DNA of 64,000 nt from Hirschia baltica ATCC 49814 (GTDB lineage: Bacteria; Pseudomonadota; Alphaproteobacteria; Caulobacterales; Hyphomonadaceae), in contig NC_012982.1 of the NCBI RefSeq assembly GCF_000023785.1, positions 2,604,001-2,668,000 of the forward strand. Reading direction: 5' to 3'. Position 1 is the first letter of the stretch. Each line of letters starts with the position of its first letter. The position numbers were made by a program, and so were the translations under genes. Below, one piece after another: positions 1 through 8,552 of the stretch. Below the pieces are notes generated by a model. That model did no database searches. It saw only the letters and a program-made list of their open reading frames with translations, and was not told the DNA's origin.

Positions 1-641
1 TCTTCAACAAATCTAACTGGCGGCTCAAACGCTATAGTCTCATCCTCGGGCTGACCGATCATGAACAAAGGTATATTGCACCCAAATGTAATAAAACGCT
101 GCACATTCTCTAGCTTGGTTGGGATGTCCAATTTTCCATTCTGGCTGAAGCAAGATTTGAAATAATCCAGCATCACCTGCCCGCCAAGTGAATGCGCAAT
201 CACAAAAATTGGCGCATTTGGTACACATTCACTTTCTACTTTTTCAAACGTAGACTGAATAGCCATTTGCACTTTTGTGAAGGCGGATTTTTGTCCCGCC
301 CCCTCTGCATTACGCGGCCTGTAAGCCGCTGCGTCTCCCAAGTTTTCGACGACAAGCTGACGAATGCGAGAGCGTTTTATGCTATTGCCCAACTGGCGAT
401 AATACTCATCCTGAACCCCATTAAAAATGTGCGCATAATTTGCTTCCCGCCATGCAACATCATCATTTAAATCGACATTCCTACCCGTCAGAATACGCTC
501 AAGTTTACGATATAAAGACAGCGAGTACATGAGCTTGTCTGGTTGGGAAGTAGGCGGCAAGCTTTGACGTCCAATCCCGTGAACCACCATCACGCCAACT
601 GGTTTTAATTTTTTATCATCTGAGAGTTTATATGATGTCAC
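1..641 (-). CDS. alpha/beta hydrolase-like protein, C-terminus cut by window edge
   Basis: Partial gene read leftwards off the window. The reading frame stays open from a GTG at 641 to base 1. An AAGGAAA-like ribosome site lies just upstream of the GTG. The protein shows a VVHGIGRQ strand-turn near residue 20 and an AHSLGGQ nucleophile elbow near residue 150, the usual arrangement of alpha/beta hydrolases (oxyanion HG motif, then G/A-x-S-x-G). No signal peptide is visible, so it is probably cytoplasmic. The substrate cannot be told. An acid and a histidine would lie beyond the edge. Seen: the motifs and open frame. Known: the motifs are typical of lipase/esterase-like folds. Confidence 0.7.
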   Translation of the reverse strand, partial: MTSYKLSDDKKLKPVGVMVVHGIGRQSLPPTSQPDKLMYSLSLYRKLERILTGRNVDLNDDVAWREANYAHIFNGVQDEYYRQLGNSIKRSRIRQLVVENLGDAAAYRPRNAEGAGQKSAFTKVQMAIQSTFEKVESECVPNAPIFVIAHSLGGQVMLDYFKSCFSQNGKLDIPTKLENVQRFITFGCNIPLFMIGQPEDETIAFEPPVRFVE

Positions 642-893
642 AATGTCGTTTTCCTTCTGACCTTAAAAGCCAAAGGATGCGGCATATATTTAGGCAGAGG
701 ATAAGTTCTGCAAAATCCTCTCATTTGCTAACGCGCTATTAACTTAAGCTGATAGAATATTAATCAAATGCGTAAAATTGTTTTCAAAGTGTCAAATCCT
801 GCATCCAAAATGTCCTTTTGCATTGCGCGAACATATGAAAACAGCATATGAGAGATACGAATAATCTTTGCAAAGATCGGTTTTTGACAGCCT

Positions 894-1955
894 ATGAACA
901 TCACGTTTGAGAGCTTGGTACCTAACGCGCTGCGCTATTGGAACATAGCGGAGACATGGATTCTATCGCATCAAGAGCTTGCAAGCTTTGGTGTTATAGT
1001 CGCTTTAGCTGCCTGCGTAACAGGGCTGTATTTCATCCTGAAACTTTTGTGGCTTGCTGCACGATCGGCTCACCTTGCTGGTACGGCGTCTCAAGTTCGC
1101 CGTGGCACTGACATTGGAGCCCGCGTGCTTATCACTCAGGGTTTTGGCAAAAAGGGAAAAGCTGCGAGCGAATATTTAAGTGCAGCTGCACGCAGCCACC
1201 TTAAAGGTTTCATGTTTGGTGGTCCGTTTGATGTCATCGATTTTCCGGCCAAAATTCGTAGTGAAGAAGAAGCCCAAACACTGTTGAAAAAAGCCGGTGC
1301 TGATTTGGTCATGTGGGGCGAAGGCATGAAAAAAAATAAGATCGTCGCGCGTATCGCGCGCCGTGATGACACCAAGAAAACCACGCAATACCAACATCGC
1401 ATGATTGTGCTGCCCAAAAATACCGATGATTGGAGCAAACCTTTATCCGCTGCTTTGGCCTATGCCACAGCAAGAGAATTACGCCCTGCTCTATCGCGCC
1501 CACAAGATTTTCGGGCTGAGCGACTAGAGCCTGTCGTCGCTTCACTTCATCAAATTCTAGCTGATAATCCCAAAATGGATGTGCATTTGCGCGGCGATAT
1601 TGAAGATGATTATTCGGCCGGAACCGTTCAACTCGCCATTGCCAATATTGCAGACTGGAGTGACCGCTGCGTTCAAGTGTTAGAAGATACACTTTCCGGT
1701 ATTGATCGCTCAGAAACACCTGACCGGTGGGTAAAAGCAAAAATCAATCTTGGACGCGCGCTGAAACTTCGCTGTGAGAGTAAGTTTGACCCGATTATCT
1801 TGCAAGAATCTGTTGGTCATCTGTCCGATGCACTTGAAGCCTTGCGTGCTGAAAGCAAATTTAAAACAGCTGAACTTGCAGCACAAACAATTGCTGAATG
1901 TCAGAAAATGCTTGGCACGCGCCGCAGGTTTTCAATTACACGCGGCGGCATCTAA
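894..1955 (+). CDS. membrane-anchored protein of unknown function
   Basis: A 353-residue protein not recognised as a named family. One hydrophobic segment at about residues 30-56 (VIVALAACVTGLYFILKLLW) should anchor it in the inner membrane. It is followed by a basic stretch and a soluble domain that includes GADLVMWGEG near residue 140. The C-terminal 150 residues are helical with repeated Ala/Leu spacing that could be TPR-like (inference). No convincing ribosome site precedes the ATG. It ends 7 nt from the stop of msrA, which is convergent. Nothing in the neighbourhood suggests a pathway. Confidence 0.65.
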   Translation: MNITFESLVPNALRYWNIAETWILSHQELASFGVIVALAACVTGLYFILKLLWLAARSAHLAGTASQVRRGTDIGARVLITQGFGKKGKAASEYLSAAARSHLKGFMFGGPFDVIDFPAKIRSEEEAQTLLKKAGADLVMWGEGMKKNKIVARIARRDDTKKTTQYQHRMIVLPKNTDDWSKPLSAALAYATARELRPALSRPQDFRAERLEPVVASLHQILADNPKMDVHLRGDIEDDYSAGTVQLAIANIADWSDRCVQVLEDTLSGIDRSETPDRWVKAKINLGRALKLRCESKFDPIILQESVGHLSDALEALRAESKFKTAELAAQTIAECQKMLGTRRRFSITRGGI

Positions 1956-1962
1956 CTTAACG

Positions 1963-2595
1963 CTAAATGCACGCGACACCAGTTCCTTTTAAACCGCAAT
2001 AGCCACTAGGGTTTTTGGCAAGATATTGTTGGTGGTAGGTTTCAGCGTAATAATACGGCCCTGCCAACGAAATCTCTGTTGTGATCGCCCCCCCGCGCCC
2101 TGCCTTGTTTAATGCCGCTTGATAGGCTGCCTTGGAGGCATTTACACGCTCTAAATCCGCTTCATTCACTGCATAAATCGCAGAGCGATATTGTGTACCA
2201 AGGTCATTTCCCTGACGCATGCCTTGCGTTGGGTCATGAGCTTCCCAGAAGACTTTTAAAATACCTTCTAGCGTGATGATGGAAGGATCAAAGACAACAT
2301 GGACAATTTCAGTATGACCGGTCAGCCCTGAGCACACTTCTTCATAGGTTGGGTTTGGCGTATATCCGCCCTGATATCCAACAGATGTAACATAGACACC
2401 TTCAGTCTCCCAGAAGCGGCGCTCTGCACCCCAGAAACAACCAAGCCCGAGATAAATTTCACCAAAACCTGTTGGAATGTCTGCTTTTATGGCTGCTCCA
2501 CTCAAAAAATGGGTTTGCGCCGTTGCCAATTCTTGATCACGCCCAGGAAGTGCGTTCTCTTTGGAAACCAGTTGAGATTTGTCCAGAATTGTCAC
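1963..2595 (-). CDS. msrA: peptide-methionine (S)-S-oxide reductase
   Basis: MsrA reduces methionine-S-sulfoxide in proteins, using thioredoxin as reductant, and acts in the cytoplasm. The 210-residue length is typical. The catalytic motif GCFWG is present with the nucleophilic Cys at about residue 53. The family blocks [40 protein letters not shown] and [11 protein letters not shown] follow in order. The frame opens with GTG at 2595, with AAGGAT about 8 nt upstream, so GTG is a reasonable start. The protein ends close to a Cys (GTGVACI), which could be a resolving cysteine. It stands alone, convergent with the anchored protein on its left. Confidence 0.95.
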   Translation of the reverse strand: MTILDKSQLVSKENALPGRDQELATAQTHFLSGAAIKADIPTGFGEIYLGLGCFWGAERRFWETEGVYVTSVGYQGGYTPNPTYEEVCSGLTGHTEIVHVVFDPSIITLEGILKVFWEAHDPTQGMRQGNDLGTQYRSAIYAVNEADLERVNASKAAYQAALNKAGRGGAITTEISLAGPYYYAETYHQQYLAKNPSGYCGLKGTGVACI

Positions 2596-2777
2596 GTCAG
2601 AATATCCTTATACCGAAGATAGTATTTTCTATCAGAAGCATAGATTTAGGAACTCATACAGGGAAAATCTAGAGATCCGTGAACGAATATTCTTTGCGAA
2701 GTGTTTGAGGCCTAAAAATAATATAACTAATAACTTGCACTTAAGAAATCTCACGCTATTGTCGCGCCTTCCTCAGC

Positions 2778-2867
2778 GGTGAGGTGGCCGAGTGGTCGAA
2801 GGCGCACGCCTGGAAAGTGTGTAGGCGGGTAACCGTCTCCAGGGTTCGAATCCCTGTCTCACCGCCA
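2778..2867 (+). tRNA. tRNA-Ser (anticodon GGA)
   Basis: A 90-nt class II tRNA. The acceptor arm GGTGAGG pairs with TCTCACC, followed by discriminator G and an encoded CCA. The anticodon loop reads CTGGAAA (anticodon GGA, codons UCC/UCU). The long variable arm (GTAGGCGGGTAACCGTCT region) and the GGTTCGAATCC T-arm are intact. Its 3' end is repeated at about 22.64 kb, and a serine-recombinase remnant lies 363 nt downstream. Together these suggest use as an integration site. Confidence 0.95.
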
Positions 2868-2907
2868 TTCAGTCCGGCTGTTTCTGATAGTGCCGTTCTC
2901 TCTCAAA
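2860..2907. repeat. direct repeat 1 (tRNA-Ser 3' end), att-like
   Basis: Thirty bases from the last acceptor-stem bases of tRNA-Ser through the CTGTTTCTGATA segment are identical to 22638-22667. Three mismatches follow, then 15 more identical bases (CCGTTCTCTCTCAAA). Weaker similarity continues for some 30 nt. The pair brackets about 19.8 kb. Confidence 0.75.
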
Positions 2908-3229
2908 TTACTACTGACTTTACCGTAGCTTAGCCCCTTCATTTTGCGCAGAGACCAATCGCCTTAAAGATTCCGCCCTGTCTATATCCTAAAATCTCTA
3001 GAGCCCATTTTCATGTGGCCGGTTTGCCCATTTTCCCTGTTATTTTACAATTAACAGGGAAATATCGTCTTTTCAGCCTGTATTGAGGTGATATTGGTAA
3101 ATTATTGAATTTAAAAATGTTAAATTTCAATGCTTTGATTACCAATTCCCTGATAAAATCAAAACAGGCAATGAAATACAAAAAAACAGGGAACAATATG
3201 GTTTTGAGTAGGGATATTAATTGAAGCTA
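2868..3229. other. AT-rich gene-free stretch with CAGGGA palindromes
   Basis: No credible gene. It holds an 11-bp inverted repeat, TTTCCCTGTTA (3032-3042) and TAACAGGGAAA (3052-3062). Further scattered copies of CAGGGA or TCCCTG lie near 3148, 3190 and 3231. It directly follows the 3' end of the recombinase remnant, so these may be recombinase-related sites. That role is inference. Confidence 0.5.
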
Positions 3230-3420
3230 TCAGGGAGTTATAAATCCCAGTACTATTTCCTGCTTCTTCCAATCCAATGGAAGCCTTTGAGTAATCAATG
3301 CCCGCAATGTTAGCTCAACAGGTTGGCTTCCAGATAATATAGACTCGGTAATTCTAGGGGATAAAAAAGCAAGCGCTATTCGTTTGCGAATGGACGAATC
3401 CGTGACGCCCAATTCACGAC
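3230..3420 (-). pseudogene. serine recombinase, C-terminal remnant
   Basis: About 63 residues survive, ending at a stop at 3230. The upstream part is missing where the IS6 element begins at 3421. The fragment (LGVTDSSIRKRIALAFLSP, ITESILSGSQPVELT, then LPLDWKKQEIVLGF) matches the C-terminal signature of large serine site-specific recombinases of alphaproteobacterial islands and prophages, in which a helix-turn-helix-like stretch is followed by a 'I..IL.G.QP.ELT..L......LPL.W..Q...LGF' pattern. Being next to tRNA-Ser, it is probably what remains of the integrase that delivered an element here. The catalytic N-terminal domain is absent, so it is not functional. Confidence 0.7.
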
Positions 3421-3479
3421 GGCATTGGCAGATTAAACGTCTTATTTCCAACTTAGCCAGCTTTCGCTAAGCTGCAAGC

Positions 3480-4256
3480 ATGAAAACTTCCATCTTCCGA
3501 TACTTCAAAACATCACCCGAAATCATCAAACTTGCCGTGATGATGTATATTCGTTTTCCACTCTCACTGAGAAATGTAGAAGACCTACTTCACGAGCGTG
3601 GAATTGATATCACGCACGAAACTGTTCGGTTTTGGTGGAACAGGTTTGGTCCCTACTTCGCATCAAAGATCAGGACAAAACGTTCGGCTCAAATGCGTAA
3701 GTTCCCTCAATGGCAGTGGCACCTTGATGAAGCTCCTGCCGGAGCCTTTTTCGCTTAGCTTTGATCTACTAGATCAAAGCTTTGGCATACGCTAACCAGC
3801 TCCAAAGTCGTCAAGATCAACGGTGAGCTTCACTACCTTTGGCGAGCGGTGGATCATGAAGGTGAAGTCCTAGAAGCTTACGTTACCAAACGCCGTAACA
3901 AACGAGCAGCATTGAAATTTTTACGTAAAGCAATGAAGCGATATGGCCCGCCTCACCTGTTAGTCACGGATAAATTGAAATCATATCGTGCAGCAATGAA
4001 GGACATTGGAAATGCTGATAGACAAGTGACAGGACGTTGGTTGAACAACCGATGTGAGAATTCTCACCAGCCGTTCCGACGACGAGAAAAGATCATGAAT
4101 AAATTCCGGCAGACCAAGAGCTTGCAAAAATTCATTGCCATTCAATCGTCAGTTCACAACCATTTCAATTTGGAGAGACATCTCTACTCAAGATACAATT
4201 TTAAACGAAACCGTGACGTCGTTCTGAACGAATGGCGACAGCTTTTCACTGGCTAA
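3480..4256 (+). pseudogene. IS6-family transposase, split by a stop-containing 75-nt block (copy A)
   Basis: The N-terminal part (92 codons to a TAG at 3756) has the IS6 helix-turn-helix and the RFPLSLRNVEDLLHERGIDI core and runs to WHLDE, which holds the first catalytic Asp. The C-terminal part resumes at VVKINGE, carries the second Asp (LLVTDKLKSY) and the Glu (NNRCENSHQPFRRRE), and ends normally with NEWRQLFTG. Both halves are in the same frame. Only the block between them (3732-3806) carries stops (TAG, TGA). A GTG at 3849 could start a separate C-terminal product. Outside the block the frame is clean, so decay is recent or the interruption is somehow tolerated. Confidence 0.85.
3732..3806 (+). 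repeat. 75-nt palindromic stop-containing insert in transposase (copy A)
   Basis: It sits between the GAA codon of HLDE and the GTC codon of VVKINGE. It holds stem 1 (GCTCC/GGAGC, followed by CTTTTTC, terminator-like), stem 2 (11 bp, AGCTTTGATCT/AGATCAAAGCT with loop ACT) and a possible stem 3 (CTTTGG/CCAAAG). AGCTCC occurs at both ends. All three forward frames are closed across it. It is identical to the block in copy B. Confidence 0.85.
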
Positions 4257-4323
4257 AAAAACACCCTAACCCGCCAATTAGAGACCAGTTAGCTTTTGTC
4301 TGACATCACCGCTCGACAGTATA

Positions 4324-5373
4324 CTATGCTGGGGGCACAGCCGACTCTCGAATAATAAGATTATGCTTTAACGTTGTTACCTCTGGTGAAATATTTGGAG
4401 ATAAAATATGCTTGATCAACATTTCTGTTGCCAACCTCGACATTTCAATTGTCGGCTGATCTACCGTGGTAATTCTAGGAAAAATCAACCCTGAAATAGG
4501 AGCATTATCAAATCCTACTACCGACAACTCTGATGGTACCTTTATGCCCATATTACCAGCCACAGCAATCACCGCCGCTGCCATATCATCATTTCCAGCC
4601 ATAATCGCTGTCGGCAATAAATCTGCGTTTAAAATATTTTGAGCAGCTTTCAATCCTGATTGATAATCAAACAGCCCCCACTGCATATGTTGAGGATTCA
4701 CTCGTAGGCCCACATTGTCCAATGTATCTTTAAATCCGGCATATCTGATTTCACTTACCATATGATCAGGGTGGCCATGTATATACCCTATACTTTTATG
4801 CCCTAGCTCGATGAGATGCTGTATTAAATCAACAGAGGCTTGATAATCGTCTATCTTTACGCCGAATGATCGCTCCAATTCCCTTTGAGGACAAACCCTC
4901 ACATAAGGGATGTTTTTTTCTTCCAACGAATCCAGAATTTTTAGATTGTCACACAAGCCCGGCGAAAGAACGACGCCTGCTAAATCTGTATATTCAAGAA
5001 TCTCTTCGAATGCACATTCAGGCGAACCATAATCATCAACAATTAGAAAATACCCTTGTTTATTACATTCGCGCATAGCCCCAATTTGCAAATCAGCATT
5101 AAATCCACTCATATGCTGCCCGGGATTATCACACACCAACGCTATAAGAGTTTTTTCGCTATTTCTAAGCTTTCTAGCTGCTAAATTAGGTCGATAACTA
5201 AGTTCGGAAATCGCTTTGTGAACTTTATTCCGAGTTTTATCACTAACTCCGGTTTCATCGTTTAAAACTCTAGAAACGGTTTTTATTGAAACTCCAGCCT
5301 CTCGAGCCACATCGACAATTGTCGAAGGTCTTCGAGTCTCGTCGATAGATTCTGTTATTCCCCGTCTATTCAT
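4324..5373 (-). CDS. LacI-family transcriptional regulator (beta-glucan module)
   Basis: A repressor of about 349 residues. The N-terminal helix-turn-helix STIVDVAREAGVSIKTVSRVLNDETGVSDKTR is followed by the hinge SYRPNLAARKLR and a periplasmic-binding-protein-like sensor domain (IALVCDNPG, GVVLSPG, GYIHGHPDH, SVVGFDNAP, TTVDQPT). An upstream in-frame ATG at 5436 exists. I prefer 5373 because it leaves the usual short tail before the HTH. The gene is codirectional with the flavoprotein genes, 143 nt downstream, so it may be the last cistron or have its own promoter. The effector is likely a glucan oligosaccharide (inference). Candidate operators lie at 14.49-14.70 kb. Confidence 0.9.
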   Translation of the reverse strand: MNRRGITESIDETRRPSTIVDVAREAGVSIKTVSRVLNDETGVSDKTRNKVHKAISELSYRPNLAARKLRNSEKTLIALVCDNPGQHMSGFNADLQIGAMRECNKQGYFLIVDDYGSPECAFEEILEYTDLAGVVLSPGLCDNLKILDSLEEKNIPYVRVCPQRELERSFGVKIDDYQASVDLIQHLIELGHKSIGYIHGHPDHMVSEIRYAGFKDTLDNVGLRVNPQHMQWGLFDYQSGLKAAQNILNADLLPTAIMAGNDDMAAAVIAVAGNMGIKVPSELSVVGFDNAPISGLIFPRITTVDQPTIEMSRLATEMLIKHILSPNISPEVTTLKHNLIIRESAVPPA

Positions 5374-5516
5374 AACAATTTTATCAACCACTTCACTTCG
5401 ACTCACGTTCAAAGTGAGGCAGTGTACACATAGCACGCTGTCTTGATAACCGTCATCTTAGATTCATTTGATATTATGCAATATCGAACAATACTTGCTC
5501 TACGAATACAAGCCAA

Positions 5517-7019
5517 TCAGTATAATTGTTTCAAAACTTCTGAATGAAACGGCATCGCTAAAGCTGCCTTATCTATAAGGTTACGCATACCATCTAGCCT
5601 AGATTGAGTTTCCTCAAGCGTAAAACGTAATGTAATGGGGTCATGGCCGTATACTTCAATTCCCTGCCCATGCATAACCGCTAACCAGCTTGATGGCGTA
5701 AATAAACCATTCTCAAATTTCAGTATACGTCCCGCATCTTGATAGAGAGAAATTTTCTCCTGCAACGAAGCTGGGACAGGCAGGTTTCTCATATATTGCC
5801 AGAATTCGGAATCGTTCCTTTTTGACGCCACATAATGAAGCAATAAGAAGTCCCTTATATGCTCATACTCTTCTAACGTACGCTGATTATAGGCCGACCT
5901 TGACGCTTCTGAAAAACGCTTATCAGGCATCAAAGTCATAAGTCTAGCCAATCCGGTTTGGATTAAACTGATAGAAGTTGACTCTAATGGCTCCATAAAT
6001 CCGGCGGCCAACCCTAATGCGATAACATTCTTATTCCAAAATTTACGCCTATGCCCAGTTTTAAATTGTAACTTTTTAGGTTCAACCAACGCAGGTCCGT
6101 CCAAACCTGAGACCAAGTTTTGCCTTGCAGTGTTATCACTCATAAATTGACTAGAATACACACAACCATTCCCGGTCCGGTGCTGAAGCGGAATTCTCCA
6201 TTGCCAGCCAGCCTCATGTGCGATCGCTTTTGTGTAAGGTATCGGGTCGCCTACTTTTTCGCTGGGCACTGCCATCGCACTATCCATGGGCAACATATGA
6301 CTCCAGTCGCAGTATCCTGTATTTAGAGCACCTTCTATCAACATCCCTCGAAAGCCAGAGCAATCAATAAACAACTCGCCATCAATTTCTCTATGGTCAT
6401 CCAACACGATTGATTTCACATGACCATTTTCTGAATCTAGTTTAACGTCCCCTACAATCCCTTCATAACGAACAACCCCAATTTTCTCGGCATAATCTCT
6501 TAAGAAGGCTGCATAAAGTCCAGCATCGAAATGATAAGCATAATGAATTCCTGAATAGACAGATTTAGGGTTTTGATATTCTGGATATTTAAACCTTCCT
6601 AGCTCACAAGCCTTCACCATCAAGGAAAAACCAAAAAGGCTGTGCTGATAGCCAGCTCTTTGCCTTTGCGATAACCAGAAATGATGCAATGGAATACCTT
6701 CAATATCAGTTCCAAAGTCACCAAAGGGATGAATGTACTTCTGTCCGACATCTCCCCAATCAGAAAATTCTATTCCTAATTTAAAAGTAGCCTTAGTGGC
6801 TTTCATAAACTCCTGTTCATTAATTCCCAACAGCTCATTAAATTTCAAAATGGGAGGAATAGTCGCCTCACCGACCCCAACACTTCCAATGCTCTCAGAC
6901 TCAACCAATGTGATAGATATCCGATTAGCATCCAACACCCTAGCCAGAGAAGCAGCAGCCATCCAACCTGCCGTCCCTCCCCCAACAATCACAATTTTGG
7001 AAATCGCAGCTTGGTTCAC
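5517..7019 (-). CDS. tryptophan-halogenase-family flavoprotein (1)
   Basis: A flavin-dependent halogenase-like protein of 500 residues. The FAD dinucleotide motif GGGTAGWMAA is at residues 13-22. The Lys of TFKLGIEF is at residue 80. The halogenase signature WQWRIP is near residue 270, and the Glu of EPLESTS is near residue 345. Lys and Glu correspond to the catalytic pair of PrnA-type halogenases (established for the family). The start is GTG, overlapping the previous gene's TGA (GTGA), with a GGGGGAGGG ribosome site. It is the last flavoprotein of the receptor-led run. All key residues are present, so activity is plausible, but the substrate is unknown. Tryptophan itself is not implied by the glycan context. 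Confidence 0.9.
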   Translation of the reverse strand: MNQAAISKIVIVGGGTAGWMAAASLARVLDANRISITLVESESIGSVGVGEATIPPILKFNELLGINEQEFMKATKATFKLGIEFSDWGDVGQKYIHPFGDFGTDIEGIPLHHFWLSQRQRAGYQHSLFGFSLMVKACELGRFKYPEYQNPKSVYSGIHYAYHFDAGLYAAFLRDYAEKIGVVRYEGIVGDVKLDSENGHVKSIVLDDHREIDGELFIDCSGFRGMLIEGALNTGYCDWSHMLPMDSAMAVPSEKVGDPIPYTKAIAHEAGWQWRIPLQHRTGNGCVYSSQFMSDNTARQNLVSGLDGPALVEPKKLQFKTGHRRKFWNKNVIALGLAAGFMEPLESTSISLIQTGLARLMTLMPDKRFSEASRSAYNQRTLEEYEHIRDFLLLHYVASKRNDSEFWQYMRNLPVPASLQEKISLYQDAGRILKFENGLFTPSSWLAVMHGQGIEVYGHDPITLRFTLEETQSRLDGMRNLIDKAALAMPFHSEVLKQLY

Positions 7020-8548
7020 CGACCCTCCCCCAAGTCAGCACCAGCACTTTTACAATAACGGTCGATGAACTGCTGGTGGGTAGGCATTGCAGCAACTGTT
7101 TTTGTAAAAAGACTTCTCATGTTTTCCAGACTTTGTTTGACGTTAAGATCACTAAGCGTATCAGCGACTGGATTGTAATGTTGCGGCCCCATGCCCTGCC
7201 CCTCCATTACTGCCAGCCAGCTTGCTACGGAAAACAATTCATCTTCATATCGAAAAAAACGTCCCTTTTCCTGCATCAACTTCATCTTCTGTTTGAGAGT
7301 TGAGGGAGGATCAATTTTTTGCATTTCTTTCCAGAAGGGGGAATCCTGCCTGTCAGTAGCAATGTAATGCAGAATGATAAAATCCCTTATATGTTTATAG
7401 CTCACATTCAAAAGCCTATTATACTCGTCTCGATCCGTGGGACTAAAATCACGATCAGGAAACAAAGCGATCAACTTCGAGATACCAGATTGAATGAGGT
7501 GTATTGACGTAGACTCTAACGGCTCAAGAAACCCAGAAGATAACCCTAACGATACGCAGTTAGCCTCCCAAAATTTTTCTCTGATACCAGTTTGGAAACG
7601 CAGATGATTAGGGTCAGCTAAAGCTTCTCCCACCAATTCCTTCTCAAGAATTTGCGTTGCCATTTCCTTAGACATAAATTTACTTGAATAGACGTGCCCA
7701 TTTCCGATACGATTTTGCAAAGGTATCTTCCAAGTCCACCCTGCACTCTGAGCTTTCGAAATGGTGTAAGGCTTCGCAAACTCAACAGAGGCACAAGGGA
7801 TTGCCACAGCGCGATCCATGGGCAACAAATGGCTCCAATCTTCGTAGCCCACCCCTAATGCACCATTTATAAGCAATGCCTTAAACCCGGTACAGTCAAT
7901 AAATAAATCTGCATCAATAACATCACCTGTTTCCAATTGAACAGATTCAAGAAATCCATCTGTCGAACGTTTTGTTACCGAACAAACCTTGCCTTCTAAT
8001 CGACGAACTCCTCTTTTTTTAGCATATTCAGACAAGTAGGACGCGTATTTGCCAGCATCGAAATGAAAAGCATACCCCATCTTTGACAATACAGAACCAC
8101 CGTTAACAGCGTCCAGTCTAATGAACTTACCTGCATAAGCCGCCTTAGTATTGAGTGAGTACTCATCTAACCCATGAAAGTCATTGCTCTGTTTGCTCCG
8201 AACCCAAAACTGGTGAAAATCTATCCCCTCCAAATCGTAGCCATATTCTCCGAAGGGGTGAAAATATGTTTCTCCAATACGTCCCCAATCTTGGAACTCA
8301 ATACCGAGTTTAAAGGTTGCGTAGGTTGCTTTTACAAACTCATCCTCATTTATTCCCAACATTTTGTTGAAAACCGCTATTTGAGGAATTGTTGCTTCTC
8401 CCACTCCGACTGTGCCAATTTCATCAGACTCAATCAAAGTGATTTCAGTTCTACCCATAGGCAGATAGCGACTTAAGGCTGCTGCAGCCATCCACCCTGC
8501 TGTTCCGCCGCCAACTATCAGAATTTTACGAATATTTCTATCAGTCAT
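7016..8548 (-). CDS. tryptophan-halogenase-family flavoprotein (2)
   Basis: About 510 residues from the ATG at 8548. The in-frame TTG at 8569 lies inside the upstream gene and is less likely. It shows GGGTAGWMAAA near residue 12, FKLGIEFQDW with the catalytic-type Lys, GWTWKIPLQNR as the W-x-W-x-I-P signature, and FLEPLESTSIHLIQ with the Glu. The FHPFGEYGYDLEGIDFHQFW segment is shared with its paralogs. Its ATG is 4 nt from the upstream stop and its own TGA overlaps the next GTG, so it is translationally coupled on both sides. The function is presumably the same chemistry as its neighbours on an unknown substrate. Confidence 0.9.
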   Translation of the reverse strand: MTDRNIRKILIVGGGTAGWMAAAALSRYLPMGRTEITLIESDEIGTVGVGEATIPQIAVFNKMLGINEDEFVKATYATFKLGIEFQDWGRIGETYFHPFGEYGYDLEGIDFHQFWVRSKQSNDFHGLDEYSLNTKAAYAGKFIRLDAVNGGSVLSKMGYAFHFDAGKYASYLSEYAKKRGVRRLEGKVCSVTKRSTDGFLESVQLETGDVIDADLFIDCTGFKALLINGALGVGYEDWSHLLPMDRAVAIPCASVEFAKPYTISKAQSAGWTWKIPLQNRIGNGHVYSSKFMSKEMATQILEKELVGEALADPNHLRFQTGIREKFWEANCVSLGLSSGFLEPLESTSIHLIQSGISKLIALFPDRDFSPTDRDEYNRLLNVSYKHIRDFIILHYIATDRQDSPFWKEMQKIDPPSTLKQKMKLMQEKGRFFRYEDELFSVASWLAVMEGQGMGPQHYNPVADTLSDLNVKQSLENMRSLFTKTVAAMPTHQQFIDRYCKSAGADLGEGR

Positions 8549-8552
8549 AGCA

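Larger units (their letters stand above)
3421..4307 (+). mobile_element. IS6-family insertion sequence, copy A
   Basis: An element of about 887 bp. The left end GGCATTGGCAGATTAAAC matches, in inverted orientation, the right end GCTTTTGTCTGACATC (reverse complement begins GATGTCAGACAAAAGC). Its only gene is a DDE transposase interrupted by a 75-nt block. No 8-bp target duplication is evident, which fits IS6-mediated rearrangement or old age. It truncates the serine recombinase on its left. It is nearly identical to copy C at 54.2 kb. Confidence 0.85.

Noticed and set aside
3598-3795. Small frame overlapping the transposase and running through the 75-nt block
   Set aside because: It is the +1 shadow of the transposase and its sequence shows no protein-like conservation between copies.
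3732-3806. T4 gene 60-style ribosome bypassing over the 75-nt block (GCT codon just before TAG, stop near the hairpin base)
   Set aside because: Matching GCT landing sites downstream are in the wrong frames and lead to stops. No takeoff codon in the block matches an in-frame landing codon before VVKINGE.
3732-3806. Programmed -1 or +1 frameshift at CTTTTTC inside the block
   Set aside because: Both alternative frames also hit stop codons (TAG or TAA) before the end of the block, so a single shift cannot restore the transposase.
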